A stretch of DNA of 64,000 nt, taken from positions 5,041,031-5,105,030 of the forward strand of contig CM034142.1 of NCBI GenBank assembly GCA_019914995.1, read 5' to 3'. Below, one piece after another: positions 1 to 10,616 of the stretch. Within the stretch, counting starts at the first letter, position 1; each line of letters begins with the position of its first letter. The translations under genes and the position numbers were made by a program. The notes beneath the pieces were generated by a model. It saw nothing but the letters and a program-made list of their open reading frames with translations. It made no database searches and had not been told where the DNA came from. The DNA comes from Acanthochlamys bracteata. Taxonomy: Eukaryota > Streptophyta > Magnoliopsida > Pandanales > Velloziaceae.

Positions 1-611
1 GAAGACATGGCTTCCTTATAAGATTGAGGATCATCTTCAATTTGAAAACGATAGGAATTGTTTTTATGATTTTTTCTCTATTTTCTTCTACCAAGTAAAA
101 GGAAATAAGTTGAGAATCAATCTCATCTGATCCTAAATCTTTTGCTTTTTGAACTCTTTCGCATTTGTGAGGTTCACTAGGTTGTTCAAAGACATTTGGA
201 GATGTCTTTATAAGTGACCGTTCATTAATAATAGTGTCACATTCAGATTCTTTATTAATAAGAGTTTGAGATTTATTTTTAGAAGCTAATAAATTCTCAA
301 AAAAAATTCCACATCTTCTTGATTTTATTATCACATTAGACTCCAAATTTAAGAGTATATAAGCTTTGCTATTTGTAGAATATTCTACAAAAGCACATAT
401 TATTCCTTTACGACCCAACTTGGTCTTTTTAGTATTTGTGTTCTTGCAATATGCAACACAATCCCATATTTTAAAGTAACCAATATTTGCCTTTCTTTCT
501 CTTCCATAACTCATATGGAGAAATTTTATTCAAAATATGACATGCAGCAAGAAGAGCTTAACCCATACATTAAATGGCAATTTAGCATTTAACACATAAC
601 ATTAATCATTT

Positions 612-1196
612 CTACATATGTTGATTTTTTCGTTCTGCTGAACCATTTTGTTCAGGTTTATGAAGTTCTGAAGATTGATGAATGTTTCCATGTTGTTTAC
701 AAAAGACATTAAAATCATTTGAAAAATATTCACTACCTATGTCACTTCTAAGAACTTTAACTTTTCTTTCTAATTGGTTTTCAACCTCAGCTTTGTAAAC
801 TTTAAAGGCATTAAAAGTTTCATCTTTATGCTTTAGCAAATAGGCATATGTAAATTTAGAACAATCATCAATGGATTTAATAAAATATCTATTATCTTTT
901 CTAGTTAACATACCATTTAGTTCACAAATGTCTATATGTACAAGGTCTAACAATTGAGAAGTTCTTTCCACACTATGAAAAGATCTCTTTTTCAATTTAG
1001 ATTCAATACATATTTCACATTTTCTAAATTTTTTAAATTCACATGAATTTAGACAGCATGTAATCATTCTTGTGATAGTACTTATTTCAATAAGTGCTAT
1101 TCTATTATGCCATAAGAAAGTAGAATTTATCATATAAGCAAAAAAAATAATTTTATTATTACTGTCAATAATACATATCTTAACCAATTCCATCAT
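612..1196 (-). pseudogene. Copia integrase core fragment
   Basis: The 194-codon open stretch encodes the catalytic core of a copia integrase, the enzyme that inserts element cDNA into the host genome. Visible landmarks are the first acidic motif (LVHIDICE), the central region with IDDCSKFTYAYLL, the second acidic motif LRSDIGSEYFS, and PEQNGSAERKN, which carries the glutamate of the D-D-E triad. The N-terminal zinc-binding part is degraded (its cysteines are seen around ICESKLKKRSFHS). It is part of the minus-strand element covering 1-2452 and is not a host gene. Confidence 0.85.
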
Positions 1197-2170
1197 AAGA
1201 ATAGCCTTTTTCGATAAAAGTACTATTTCGGGATAAAATTAATTTTTCCGATTCATACACTGCTTTAATCCTAAGTTTTCCCAAAAGATCTCCACTAGAT
1301 AAGTTCTTATACATATTAGGGACATGAAGTACATTGGCTAAGATAACTTTCTTTCCAGAAGTAAAAATAAGTTCTACATTTTCTTTAGCAACCAACTTAA
1401 AGCAGCCTTCATTTCATATCTGAATCTCTTGTCCATCGTTCACTTCATGATAAGTTTTGAACAAAGTCTTATAATAAGAGACATAAACTGTATCACAAAT
1501 GTCGTACCACCATCTTACACTTTGCCTTGGATGGAATTGATCTCGCTCACAACAGCAATAATTTCTTTCCTCCGTAATGGAGTTCACCTTGTGTGTTTCC
1601 TTATTTGATTTCTTTCAAAATATGCAATCCTGAATATAATGCCCTGGTTTGCCACAAATATAGCATCCCCCTCTCTTTTGGTGATTTTGAGATTTTTTGA
1701 ATTTTTCTTCACTCTTTTTAGGACCTAACATTTTTCTCTTATATGAGTCACTCTTATTGAAATGATTGGGCTTGTTGACAGCATTTGATTTAGAAACACC
1801 TTCATGAGAGGCATCAATATTATCTCTTTTCCTTAACTCTTCTTCAATTCGAAGATGTTTCTGAAACTGCTAAAAAAAAAAAAATCTTCGAAACTGTGAA
1901 GAATATTTTTTCTGTAATTCTTTCAAATTGGTGGTAATTTTGTAATTATTACACCCACTTGAAAAGCCTCAGAAAGTTTAATTTTCACAGCCCTCAGTTT
2001 GTTAACAATAACTTGCAACTCATGACTTGACTCAAAATAGGTTTATCATCAAATAATTTAAAATTAAAATATTTTGAAATGAAAAATTTCTTTGTACCTT
2101 TTTCCTCTGCATTCTATTTAAATTTTAGAGCATTCAAAGTTTTCCTTGTAAGATAGTATTTATGTACAGA

Positions 2171-2452
2171 TCATAAAGACGATCGGACAACGCATTGAGA
2201 ATATGGTCGACAGATTAGTTCATCTTCCTGTCGCTTAATTCTTTCAGTTTTCAATGCATCAGAATCTTGGTTAGTACATTCTGAAATTGGTTCTAGATTC
2301 GGATCGAGCCCATACAAGTTCTTCAAGGCAGTCAGAAGAAATCTTAGTTTATCTTTCCAACAAATAAAATTTGCTCCATCGAAACGATCAAGACGAACAA
2401 GATCTTGATTCATCAGTTTGATGGTGGCAATAGAAGTTTCGGTCTCTATCAA
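2171..2452 (-). pseudogene. Copia gag N-terminal fragment
   Basis: This is a 93-codon open stretch. The segment from about residue 15 (MNQDLVRLDRFDGANFICW) has the signature of copia gag proteins: a hydrophobic strand, then F-x-G-x-N-F/Y-x-x-W. This start of gag sets the orientation of the element. The frame is lost after about 93 codons, so the capsid domain is incomplete. The start codon lies inside one arm of a perfect 17-bp inverted repeat (2450-2466 and 2528-2544). Confidence 0.75.
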
Positions 2453-2544
2453 ATAACGCTTTAAGATTGTTATAAATAATTAGAAATACCAAGAATGGAG
2501 ACTTGAAACACGTATATGATATGCTTTTCTTAAAGCGTTATTTG
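2450..2544. repeat. Perfect 17-bp inverted repeat
   Basis: CAAATAACGCTTTAAGA at 2450-2466 is the exact reverse complement of 2528-2544, with a 61-bp spacer. It straddles the 5' end of the copia gag on the minus strand. No role is known to me. It could be a secondary structure in the element leader or the end of a small inserted element. Confidence 0.85.
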
Positions 2545-2659
2545 CACTCTCTTAAAGTTCACCTTACGGTGGGAAGCTGATTGTGTGAGAGGCGTCCGGG
2601 TGGACATCGAGTCTCGAAATCGTAATGCTTTACAACAAAAGTAGACATCATTCGAGTTA
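2453..2659. other. Spacer upstream of copia gag, no gene
   Basis: I see no coding signal. If the copia element at 1-2452 once had a leader and 5' LTR, they should lie here or further right, but I recognise neither a tRNA primer-binding site nor LTR ends. Confidence 0.5.
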
Positions 2660-2875
2660 GGTGCTGTTTGGGAATTTCTTTCATTTCAACTTTTTATTTC
2701 ACATTTTTCATAAATTTTTTACAACATTCTATAAACTTTTTATTAGAAAGTACAAAAAATATTTACGTCGTAAAATTTTATTATTATTTATTTTTATTAT
2801 TTTTTAAGGTAAACAAAATAGAGCTCGTTTTCTAAAAATTTTAAGAAATTTTTTGAAAAGCACCCTTAGACATCC
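2660..2875 (+). repeat. AT-rich dispersed repeat, copy 1 (MITE-like)
   Basis: The segment opens with GTGCTGTTTGGGAATT and runs through a poly-AT core (CGTCGTAAAATTTTATTATT) to AATAGAGCTCGTTTT at 2818-2832, closing near GCACCCTTAG. The same arrangement recurs near 24045, 25978, 31620 and 34610 on this strand and near 46690 on the other strand. Size (about 210-260 bp), AT-richness and dispersion suggest a non-autonomous DNA transposon family. Terminal repeats and target duplications are not clear to me. Confidence 0.55.
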
Positions 2876-3870
2876 CCTTTGAATGATCGTGGACGTAGTA
2901 AGTGCTGCTTACCAAACCTCATTAAATTGCTTTTGTGGCTGCTCTGCCCTACCTTTACTAAGATTTCATCCATCGAAATTGAGTCAAGAACTAACTTAAG
3001 CTTTTTGTAGAAAGATAACATAAGAACATTACACTAGTGTAGTAGCAGTAGAAAAATAATAAATAAAACAGTGAACTGGTTCAGTTATTGTTTTTGACCT
3101 AAATTCAAAGTAGAAAATAAGAAGGTAAAAAAAAATAATGAGCTATTTCAGCTATTATTTTCTCTGTTAGCTAACTAAAATAAACATGCTGAAACAACAA
3201 TAGGTCAAACATATAGCAATATAGAAGATGATTTGTAGGTCTGGGCTTGATCAGCCCAAGCACAGGTTGACCTTAACTTATGTGTGGCTTACTTCACACC
3301 TTGTACCGAATCTCTAAATGCCACAAAACCTAAATTACTCATTGTCCAACTCTCTAGAATGTCCTAATATCTTATGTTTTTTTATTTTGAATTTAGTATT
3401 TTGTGTTTCTGGATGTGATTACTAGTAGTAGTACTACCATGGTTTATGTTTGTAGTACAGTGCTTATGTTGCTGTGGTTATTAAGGAGTTGTTTGAAATT
3501 ATTTTTTGGAAATCTGTAGTTTCTTTACTACACAATGTATCTTAGATGCTCACATGAATTATCTATTGTTCAATGTCTGCAATGTATTTATACGGACATT
3601 GATAGACGTTCAACGGTTCTTGAACTATATCAATGTGTATGCATGTTTAATGAGCTGAAATCTTTTTTTTATATTAGAGAGAGAACGTTTTTGGAATTAT
3701 TTTTGCTGGAAATGTTATTGTATCTTACATAGGTTAATACAATAAGGGGGAGAATAAATTCATACACAGAAGGAGAATATGTGTTGAAGAAAATTTTTGG
3801 CTGAATGCATGAATGGCTTAAATGCAATATAAGTACATTTCACATTGACAAAATATTGAGGGGGAGTTTT
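2876..3870. other. Intergenic stretch without recognisable gene
   Basis: No open frame here resembles a known protein. The last 15 bases before the gypsy 5' LTR contain a purine tract (TTGAGGGGGAGTTTT, about 3856-3870) that looks like a copia-type polypurine tract. The preceding 140 bases (with AAGGGGGAGAA near 3744) may be the 3' end of a further retroelement that was replaced. This is inference only. Confidence 0.45.
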
Positions 3871-4642
3871 TGATAGGATGAAGTGGCAAAAGGAAGCCCA
3901 GAACATAGGCAAACTAAGAACATTGATAGATCTTGTAGCACTTTCATCGGCTGCAGGTGCTGAGCTGATAGTGTTCAATCTAGGAAGGACTCCAATAATA
4001 GTTTCAGCAGTAACAATCTCTGCAAAAGAAGAATGTTCAGTTGGTGAAGTAGCAGTAGTAGTCTATTCAAATAAGGAGTCTAAATTAGAGTTACAATAAA
4101 ATAAGGCTTTTTCAGAACATATTCGAGTCCAATATGTTGGTTCTAAGTTTACGAACTTAGAACTTTTATTATTAGAAATGAGAGGTTCATGATCAGTATA
4201 TAGACAGAAAAGATTAAACTCACATTCTTTATTTATCTGCTCATAGATCTCTCTGAGACTTCTCATTTTGATAGGGCTCCGTTGCGTAGACAATCCGCTA
4301 CTACTACTTTCTCCAGAAGATGGAGAATCTCTAATAGGAGACAGTGTAGTATGTTGAGGAGATAGTGGTGCTATGTTTTTTACTTTTTGGTGAACTGCAT
4401 TTTCATGGACATCAAAAAAGCAAAATATTGTGGCTTTATCTTCATGTGAAACAGAATATGTCGCAGCTGCATTTATATAATAGGGGCTCTTATAATTCTA
4501 ATGCTTATAAGTCGATGCTAGCTAAACCAAAGGAGGCATCAAGAACCAAGTTCTTTTCCAGCTATTATCTTCAGTTGCAAGTTTATTTCAGCATTTACTT
4601 TTACCCATTATTTTTTTGCTTGTTTTAGTTCATCGTATATGA
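3871..4642 (+). repeat. Gypsy 1 5' LTR
   Basis: It starts TGATAGGATGAAGTGGC and ends at TTCATCGTATATGA just before the primer-binding site. It aligns along its length with 9229-9654 (shared block GGCTGCAGGTGCTGAGCTGA), except for about 348 extra bases at 4132-4479. Confidence 0.85.
4132..4479. mobile_element. Chimeric insert of two copia pol fragments in opposite orientation
   Basis: The 3' LTR copy runs straight from GAGTCC to ATAGGGACTC; here about 348 bases intervene. On the minus strand, 4368-4132 encodes the variable linker between copia integrase and RT: a serine-rich stretch, then PIKMRSLREIYE and FNLFCLYTDHEPL. On the plus strand, about 4369-4479 encodes copia RNase H (FSWTSKKQNIVALSS, then CETEYVAAA). 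The two pieces meet head to head near 4368 and lack the RT domain that normally separates them. The junction fits filler DNA from break repair or an inverted truncated insertion. Confidence 0.8.
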
Positions 4643-4645
4643 AAT

Positions 4646-4657
4646 TGGTATCAGAGC
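4646..4657 (+). promoter_or_regulatory. Primer-binding site (initiator tRNA-Met)
   Basis: TGGTATCAGAGC matches the standard plant LTR-retrotransposon primer-binding site complementary to the 3' end of initiator tRNA-Met. It sits three bases after the 5' LTR end. Confidence 0.92.
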
Positions 4658-4659
4658 CT

Positions 4660-6020
4660 TCGATTCAATGACAAATCAAACTTCCGCGACGTTCGAATCA
4701 CCTTAATCTCCATTATCACCAACCACTTTTAACACTGAAAATTTTTTGAGAGTACCGAAAGTACCTATCTCAGAAGAGTTCATGCAAACCGAAGCATCAT
4801 TGTAAGAGCAAATTCATGGCTACGTGCCCAGATGACTTTTATGAGTTCTCGCATGGACAATGATCGATGGGATATGCAACAATTCATGCAATAGATGAGA
4901 GCATGGCGCAACTCGATGACACTAATCAATACCCCTGAATCTAACCTGCAAAATCTAATTCCCTATAATACCATGGTCCAACAACCATAACTGCCATAAC
5001 AACCCACCCTATACAACCAGTGAACCTCACTAGTTCTCTGCCCAATTTATCACACTTCACATCTAATATTAATGCACCTCTAATCCATATGTCTCAAACT
5101 CAGAAAGGTTTCATCTTTTATAACCCACAAAGCTATCCACAGACTGACTGTATCCATCTTACCATCAAACACTTAATCCTTTCAATCTGACCACCACGAC
5201 AAACCAAAACTTCAATACACCTTACTCAACAATGGCCATGACTAAATCCCATGCATCCATGAACCGAGAGAGACGCAAGTTTCCAACCTTCGATGCAATG
5301 GGGTTCAAGAGTGGATATATTCTGCTGAAAAATATTTTAAGTAGTTAAGCATATTGGCCCATGATCGAATTCATATAGCTGTCATGTATCTACAAGAGGA
5401 AGCAAATCGATGGTACCAAAATTGTGAGAAAGATAAACCTTGCCACTCATGGAAAGACTTGACGGCTGCTATACAACAACGCTTTGGACCATCTGCGCTT
5501 AGGCACGCAGCTTTGCACCGAATCAACTAAATCAGAAGAGGACCAAAGCCGAATATCAGGCAGCTTTTGAAGATCTACACATCCGATTGTCGTATACCAA
5601 CGAAATGACTTGATCGGACTATTCTGCGGGGATTTATCTAAGGCAATTGCCTTAGAAGTCATGGCAATGAAGCCAGGTGACTTGCAACAAACATATGCTC
5701 TAGCCAAGGTATATGAGGAGAAGCTTACTCTAAAACCTGGAAATTCACGCCCTCCTTGTTAGCACTCTACAGCACAACTTACTTCGTCTCCTTCCTTGGG
5801 AACTTCTGCTCAAACATTTGCAAACCAAAGTGGAGCTACATGTTCACGACCTTCTGGTTTGTGTGTAGCTGACATCAACAACCGGAGAGCTAATTGTCTT
5901 TGTTTCTATTGCTATGCGAAATATGAATAGGGACATAAGTGTGCCACACAACTGTACTCAATTGTTGTGTTGGATCAAGGAAACGGAGAAGAAAAGCAAT
6001 ACTTTGATGAGTTATAGGAC
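4660..6020 (+). pseudogene. Gypsy 1 gag region, broken
   Basis: Gag would form the capsid-like particle that packages element RNA. A gypsy-type gag domain can be read in pieces around 5275-5700. It includes the KFPTFD start, a WYQNC motif near 5410 followed by SWKDLTAAIQQRFGP, and the helix ending in AKVYEEKL near 5725. A CCHC knuckle at about 5899-5945 (C-x2-C, then GHKC) carries a TAG where glutamine is usual. Several stops and frame changes make it non-functional. Confidence 0.75.
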
Positions 6021-6026
6021 ACCACT

Positions 6027-6368
6027 TTGCAAGATAGTGTCACTTTATCTCTTAGTGCCATGCACGGTCTTGTAGGCCCCCAAACCATACGTATTGCTGG
6101 AAGAATAAAGAAGCAAGATGTGTTCATACTAATGGATTCGGGAAGTACCCATATTTTTATAACGGAGTGTCTAGCAAAACACTTACGACTTCCAGCAACA
6201 GCAGTGAAGCCGCTCAAGGTTGGTGGATGGAAAGCCACACTCCATCGAAGTTGTTCGTCAAGGTATACCATTGGAAGTACAAGGGGCTGCAATAGTCGTC
6301 GACGCATACCCTTTTCCGCTAGGTGGTATAGACCTTGTCTTAGGCGTCCAATGGGTGCAAAAGTTTAG
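6027..6368 (+). pseudogene. Gypsy 1 aspartic protease fragment
   Basis: The 113-codon open stretch contains the retropepsin active-site motif within FILMDSGSTHIFI (catalytic Asp in DSGS, at about residue 38). The enzyme would cut the element polyprotein and works as a dimer. The frame is lost about 40 residues after the motif. The knuckle lies just upstream and RT downstream, as in intact gypsy polyproteins. Confidence 0.82.
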
Positions 6369-6599
6369 AAGATGTCGTCTGCAATTTGGTTGAGATCCGA
6401 TATAAAATGTTTGTCATTGCAAAATCAAGATCTTATTCTTCATGAAATTGGGGACGGAGGAGTGTCACAACTTACCAGCTTATGCTATAAGACGACGCTG
6501 TACTCCATGAGACTTCAGGCGTTAACACTCGAGAATGGGCAGGTTGAAGACAACCCTATGCAACTGCCACCCGACTTACAAAGCATGGTGGATTCCAAC

Positions 6600-7726
6600 A
6601 CCACAGTGTTACGACCCATATTGGGGCTTCCTTCGAAGAGAACTCAAGACCATCTAATTACCTTGTTACTTGGAGCGCTTCCTTCGAATGTTAGACCTTA
6701 CCGATATCCCTATGTATAGAAAATAGAAATTGAGTGCATAGTGGCTGAGATGTTATCTCAAGGGATCATAAGGCCTAGTTGATCAGCCTTCTCCTCTCCA
6801 GTATTTTTGGTAAAGAAGGAACGAACTTGGCACTTTTTGCATAGACTATCGATCTTTGAATGAGATCACCGTGAAAGATAAATATCTTATTCCGGTAATA
6901 AATGAGCTCTTTGACGAACTGTTTGGAGCAATGTACTTCTCTAAACTTGATTTAAAATCTAAATACTACCAAATTCTAGTCAAGGAAGAAGATGTCCATA
7001 AAACGGCCTTTTATACCCATGATGGGCATTACGAACTCCTCGTTATGCCAGTCAGGCTAACCAATGCGCCGGCTATCTTTCAATCCTCGATGAATGATGT
7101 CTTTCACCCTCATCTCCGCAAATTTGTACTAGTTTCCTTTGATGATATCCTGGCTTATAGTTCTAATTGGCAAGACCATCTACGACATCTTACCATTGTC
7201 TTTTCTATTTTGCAGAAAAGCGTCTTTATGCCAACCTCTCCCAAGTGTAGATTCGGGTGCCGGCAACTCGAATACTTAGCACATATTGTCTTTGCTGAAG
7301 GTATTGCAGCCTATGCGGCCAAAGTTTGCGCAATGCAAGAGTTGCCAATACCAACATTTGTGTCTAAAATTGCTAGGGTTCTTAGGTGTTATAGGTTACT
7401 ATTGCCGTTTCATCAAAAACTACTGAGTCATTGTAGCTCCATTGATAGACCTCCTCAGAAAGAACTCATTTTTTTGGAATAGCGATCCGAATGAAGCATT
7501 CTCCTGCTTGAAGGAAGCCATGACTTCTACTCCAGTACTTCTTGCTCTAAATTTCTCCAAACCATTTACCGTAGTGACTGATTCCTCGAGAAGATGTATT
7601 GGAGCAGTATCATCACAAGAAGGAGGGATGGTAGCATATTACAGCAAGGTGCTGGTAGCCGCGACGTTGGCAAAGTCGACGTATAAAAGGGAGATAATGG
7701 CTCTAGTTCATGCAGTCCAAAGATAG
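6600..7726 (+). pseudogene. Gypsy 1 reverse transcriptase and RNase H, broken
   Basis: RT would copy element RNA into DNA, and RNase H would degrade the template. The RT body is readable at 6856-7482, with SKLDLKSKYYQI (first catalytic Asp region), the AFYTHDGHYELLVMP block, and a catalytic box reading SFDDIL where YVDDIL is usual. RNase H follows at 7442-7726 in another frame, with FTVVTDSSRRCIGAV and the Tyr-Ser-Lys and Tyr-Lys-Arg-Glu blocks. The N-terminal RT segment (6600-6855) has in-frame TAG codons at glutamine positions. It is not functional. Confidence 0.87.
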
Positions 7727-7864
7727 AGACATTATCTCTTAGGCCTTCACAGTCAATACAGACCACCTGAGCTTAAAGTGCCTCATGGAGCGAATTTCCT
7801 CGACGGATCAATGAAAATGGTTAGTTAAACTCCTTTGTTTCGATTACAAGATTGAATACCGTGC

Positions 7865-9110
7865 ATGAAAGCTCAATGCCGCTGCCGATGCTCTCTCAAG
7901 ATGGCCCTGTGCATGTCCGGCAGCAATCTCTATGTTACAAGCTTCCTTTCGAGAAGACCTGAACCAAGCACGGGCAAAGGATCCAAAGATGGTTGCCCTT
8001 ATGCGAGCTGCTCAGACAGGGGACCAACAAGGCCTTTCAATCATTAATGGATTTCTGTTACAGCGGGGAAGGCTGCGAGTTCCTTATGATACTTCCTTAC
8101 AAAGGCAGCTTCTTTTGAAGCACACAATTCCGCCTCTGGCAGGCATGGAGGACAATTCCCAACAATCAAGCACCTTACCTAACAATTTTATTGGTCGGGT
8201 GTGTCCTAGGACGTCCAATGATATATTGCAGATTGCTTAACTTGTCCTAAGGCCAAGAACAGTTCTCTGCCGCCAGCAAGGATGCTACAGCCCTTACCGA
8301 TCCATAATGTGGTTTGGACAGACATTTCTATAGATTTATAAAAGAGCTGTCGCGTTTAGATGGAAAAGATGTTGTCATAGTGGTAACCGATAGTAATCGT
8401 AGCCACAGCATTTGCCAAGGAAGTGGTATACCTGCATGGGTCCCAACGTCCATTGTATCGGACCGCTACTCCATTTTCCTTAGTTAATTTTGACAGGAAC
8501 TCCATTTGCTCCAGGAGGCATCACTACACATGAATACAGCTTACCACACCCAAACGGATGGCCAGTCGGAGGTAGTTAATAGATGCCTAGAGACTTACTT
8601 GCGATGTTTCGTTGGAGAGCATCCCCAAAAATGGCTTCAGTGGCTTCATTGGGCTGAATACTCTTATAACACGAGTGTCAATACTATAACAAAGACAACC
8701 CCTTTTGAAGTGGTTTATAGGCATCCTCCACCCCCTTAGATTTTGTTTATAGTAGGGCTCAATCTTTCGGATGAGCTAGGTGTTCAGTTAGGACACAAGA
8801 TACTAACCTTAGAGATCTCAAATATCACCTGTCTAAGGCTCAAAACCGCATGAAGCAGCAAGCAGATGCGCATCGATGCGAGAAAAGCTACAATGTGGGT
8901 GATTGGGTTTTTCTTAAACTTCAGCTTTATCTCCAATCGTCTATATCAGATTGCCATTTTTCAGAAGCTATGCATAGATATTATGGTCCTTTTCAAATCA
9001 TCGATTGGGTTTGGAAAGTTGCATGTAGGCTTGAGTTACCCCTCCTGAAGCGTGTATTCATCTGGTTTTTCATGTATCACAGTTGAAGGATGGTGATTGT
9101 ACTCCATCTT
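7865..9110 (+). pseudogene. Gypsy 1 integrase, broken
   Basis: The C-terminal part of the catalytic core is clear at 8506-8739: an HMNTAYHTQTDGQSE block with the catalytic glutamate, then WLQWLHWAEYSYNT and TPFEVVYRHPPP. The first part (7932-8500) is present but frameshifted. Past the core, around 9000-9090, a block like the family's HLVFHVSQL tail is recognisable. A short acidic tail follows up to the polypurine tract. No chromodomain was recognised. Confidence 0.82.
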
Positions 9111-9216
9111 ACATCTCGACTCAATTGCCAGAGCTTCCTGGTGATGACACCATTGAATTTACAGAGAATCCTTCTGTATAACCTGATCCTGGACTCGAGG
9201 ACGAGTTTTCTTTCCT

Positions 9217-9228
9217 TGAGGGAGGGAA
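9217..9228 (+). promoter_or_regulatory. Polypurine tract of gypsy 1
   Basis: The purine run GAGGGAGGGAA immediately precedes the 3' LTR. It is the expected site of plus-strand DNA priming. Confidence 0.75.
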
Positions 9229-9654
9229 CGATAGGGCTGAAGTGGCAAAGGAAGCCTAGAGCCATCGACATAGGCAAACCAAGAACATTGTCAGATCTTT
9301 TAGCACTTGCATCGGCTGCAGGTGCTGAGCTGATAGTGTTGCATCTAAGGACTCTAACAGTAGTTTCAATAGCAACAATCTGGCAAAAGAAGAATGTTTT
9401 AGTTAGTAAAATAGTAATTGTAGTTTATTCAAATAAGTAGTCTAGATTAGAGTTATAATAAAATAAGGTTTTTCCAGAACATATTTGAGTCCATAGGGAC
9501 TCCTATAATTCTAATGCTTACAATTAGATGCCAGCATCGAGAACCAAGTTATTTTTCAGCTTTTATCTTCAATTGCAAGTTGATTTCAGTAATTTGTTTC
9601 AGCCTTTACTTTTTACCCATCGTTCTTTTGCTTGTTTTAGTTCATCGTATATCA
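9229..9654 (+). repeat. Gypsy 1 3' LTR
   Basis: It begins CGATAGGGCTGAAGTGGC (first base changed from T relative to the 5' LTR) and ends TTCATCGTATATCA. At 426 bp it represents the LTR without the copia-derived insert seen in the 5' copy. Confidence 0.85.
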
Positions 9655-9960
9655 GTTTTACCTTGAAAGATCTTATTTGGTTTACACAATTTTTATCAAG
9701 CTAAACAGATAAATCTTTAAGTACTTGTGAGCAACCTTTGCAAAAGATTGTAGGAGAACTTGTAAGTTCTTGGATATACTAGTAAGTTCATTAGACGTTC
9801 TAGGCGTATGTTGTTTACTATGTGCAAGGAATTAGCTAAGGCTTACACTATCTAAGGCTTGCACTATTGCGGCCTGAGGGACTTGTCAAAGTTTAGAAAG
9901 CTATGGGAAGTTGTATTTGTAAGGGAATTTCGAGTTGAGGTTGAGGGGTACGGCAGAACA
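9655..9960. other. Unidentified segment between two gypsy elements
   Basis: I cannot assign this stretch. It lies between the end of gypsy 1 and the first readable RT of gypsy 2, where the missing LTR, gag and protease of gypsy 2 would be expected. No primer-binding site or protease motif is visible. Confidence 0.4.
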
Positions 9961-9963
9961 TCG

Positions 9964-10616
9964 AGTCTAAGAATTCTAACATTTTTAATTGATTACAGGG
10001 CCCTCAATAAAATAACTATTAAAGACTTAAAGTACCCAATACCAATGACAAGTTACTAGATCAGCTCTACGGTGCTTCCTTCTTCTCCAAACTCGATTTA
10101 AAATTAGGGTGTCACCAAATCAGAGTCAAGGAAAAAGATGTACAAAAAACAGCCTTCCAATCTCATGATGAGCATTATGAGTTCCTCGTAATGCCATTCG
10201 ATTTGATGAATTGCCCTGCTACCTTAATTCCAATCATTAATGAGCGAAGTCTTTCGACTGCACTTACGCAAGTTCGTGCTTGTCTTTTTTTATGACATTT
10301 TCATATATACTAATAGTTGCAAGATCACCTTCGGCACCTAGCTATTGTGTTCTCTATTTTGCAAGAATCATTTATATGCCAACCTTTTCTAAGTGCAAAT
10401 TTGCGTGTCGGGAGCTAGATTACTTGGGACATTGTCTCCATATCTAGGATAGTAGTAGACCCAACTAAAATACAAGCCATTGTTGAATGGTCAACAACCA
10501 AGTCAGTCACTAGATTAAGAGGATTTCTCGGCCTCACTAGATACTATTATAGGTTCGTCAAGAACTACTACTGTATAGTAGCTCCATTGACCGCACTCCA
10601 CAGAAAAGGTTCATTC
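9964..10616 (+). pseudogene. Gypsy 2 reverse transcriptase fragment
   Basis: The start of the RT palm is visible as FLIDYRALNKITIKDLKYPIP (about 9994-10050), followed after a shift by FFSKLDLKLGCHQIRVKEKD and the YEFLVMPF block near 10180. The region that should carry the catalytic Asp pair (about 10280-10310) is degraded. The thumb/connection part reads to 10616, where the solo LTR interrupts it. Confidence 0.82.

Larger units (their letters stand above)
1..2452 (-). mobile_element. Decayed Ty1/copia retrotransposon, truncated by window edge
   Basis: Read on the minus strand, the pieces follow copia order: gag near 2452-2171, a CCHC zinc knuckle near 1672-1624 (C-x2-C-x4-H-x4-C, readable as CYICGKPGHYIQDC), the protease/pre-integrase linker at 1395-1180, integrase at 1196-612, and the integrase/reverse-transcriptase linker running off the left edge, where a short motif like the start of the RT domain (DPQSYKEAM) is visible. 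Integrase before RT is the copia arrangement; gypsy has the reverse. Frames are broken many times, so it cannot make a polyprotein. I found no LTR upstream of gag (beyond 2452). RT, RNase H and the 3' LTR would lie left of base 1. Confidence 0.88.
3871..9654 (+). mobile_element. Decayed Ty3/gypsy LTR retrotransposon 1
   Basis: Both LTRs are recognisable (3871-4642 and 9229-9654). A primer-binding site complementary to initiator tRNA-Met follows the first, and a polypurine tract precedes the second. Between them lie gag, protease, reverse transcriptase, RNase H and integrase, in the gypsy order with integrase last. Every domain is broken by stops or frameshifts. Most inspected stops fall where CAG or CAA is expected. 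No chromodomain is evident after integrase. Flanking target duplications are not visible. The 5' LTR is about 350 bp longer than the 3' LTR because of an insertion. Confidence 0.92.
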
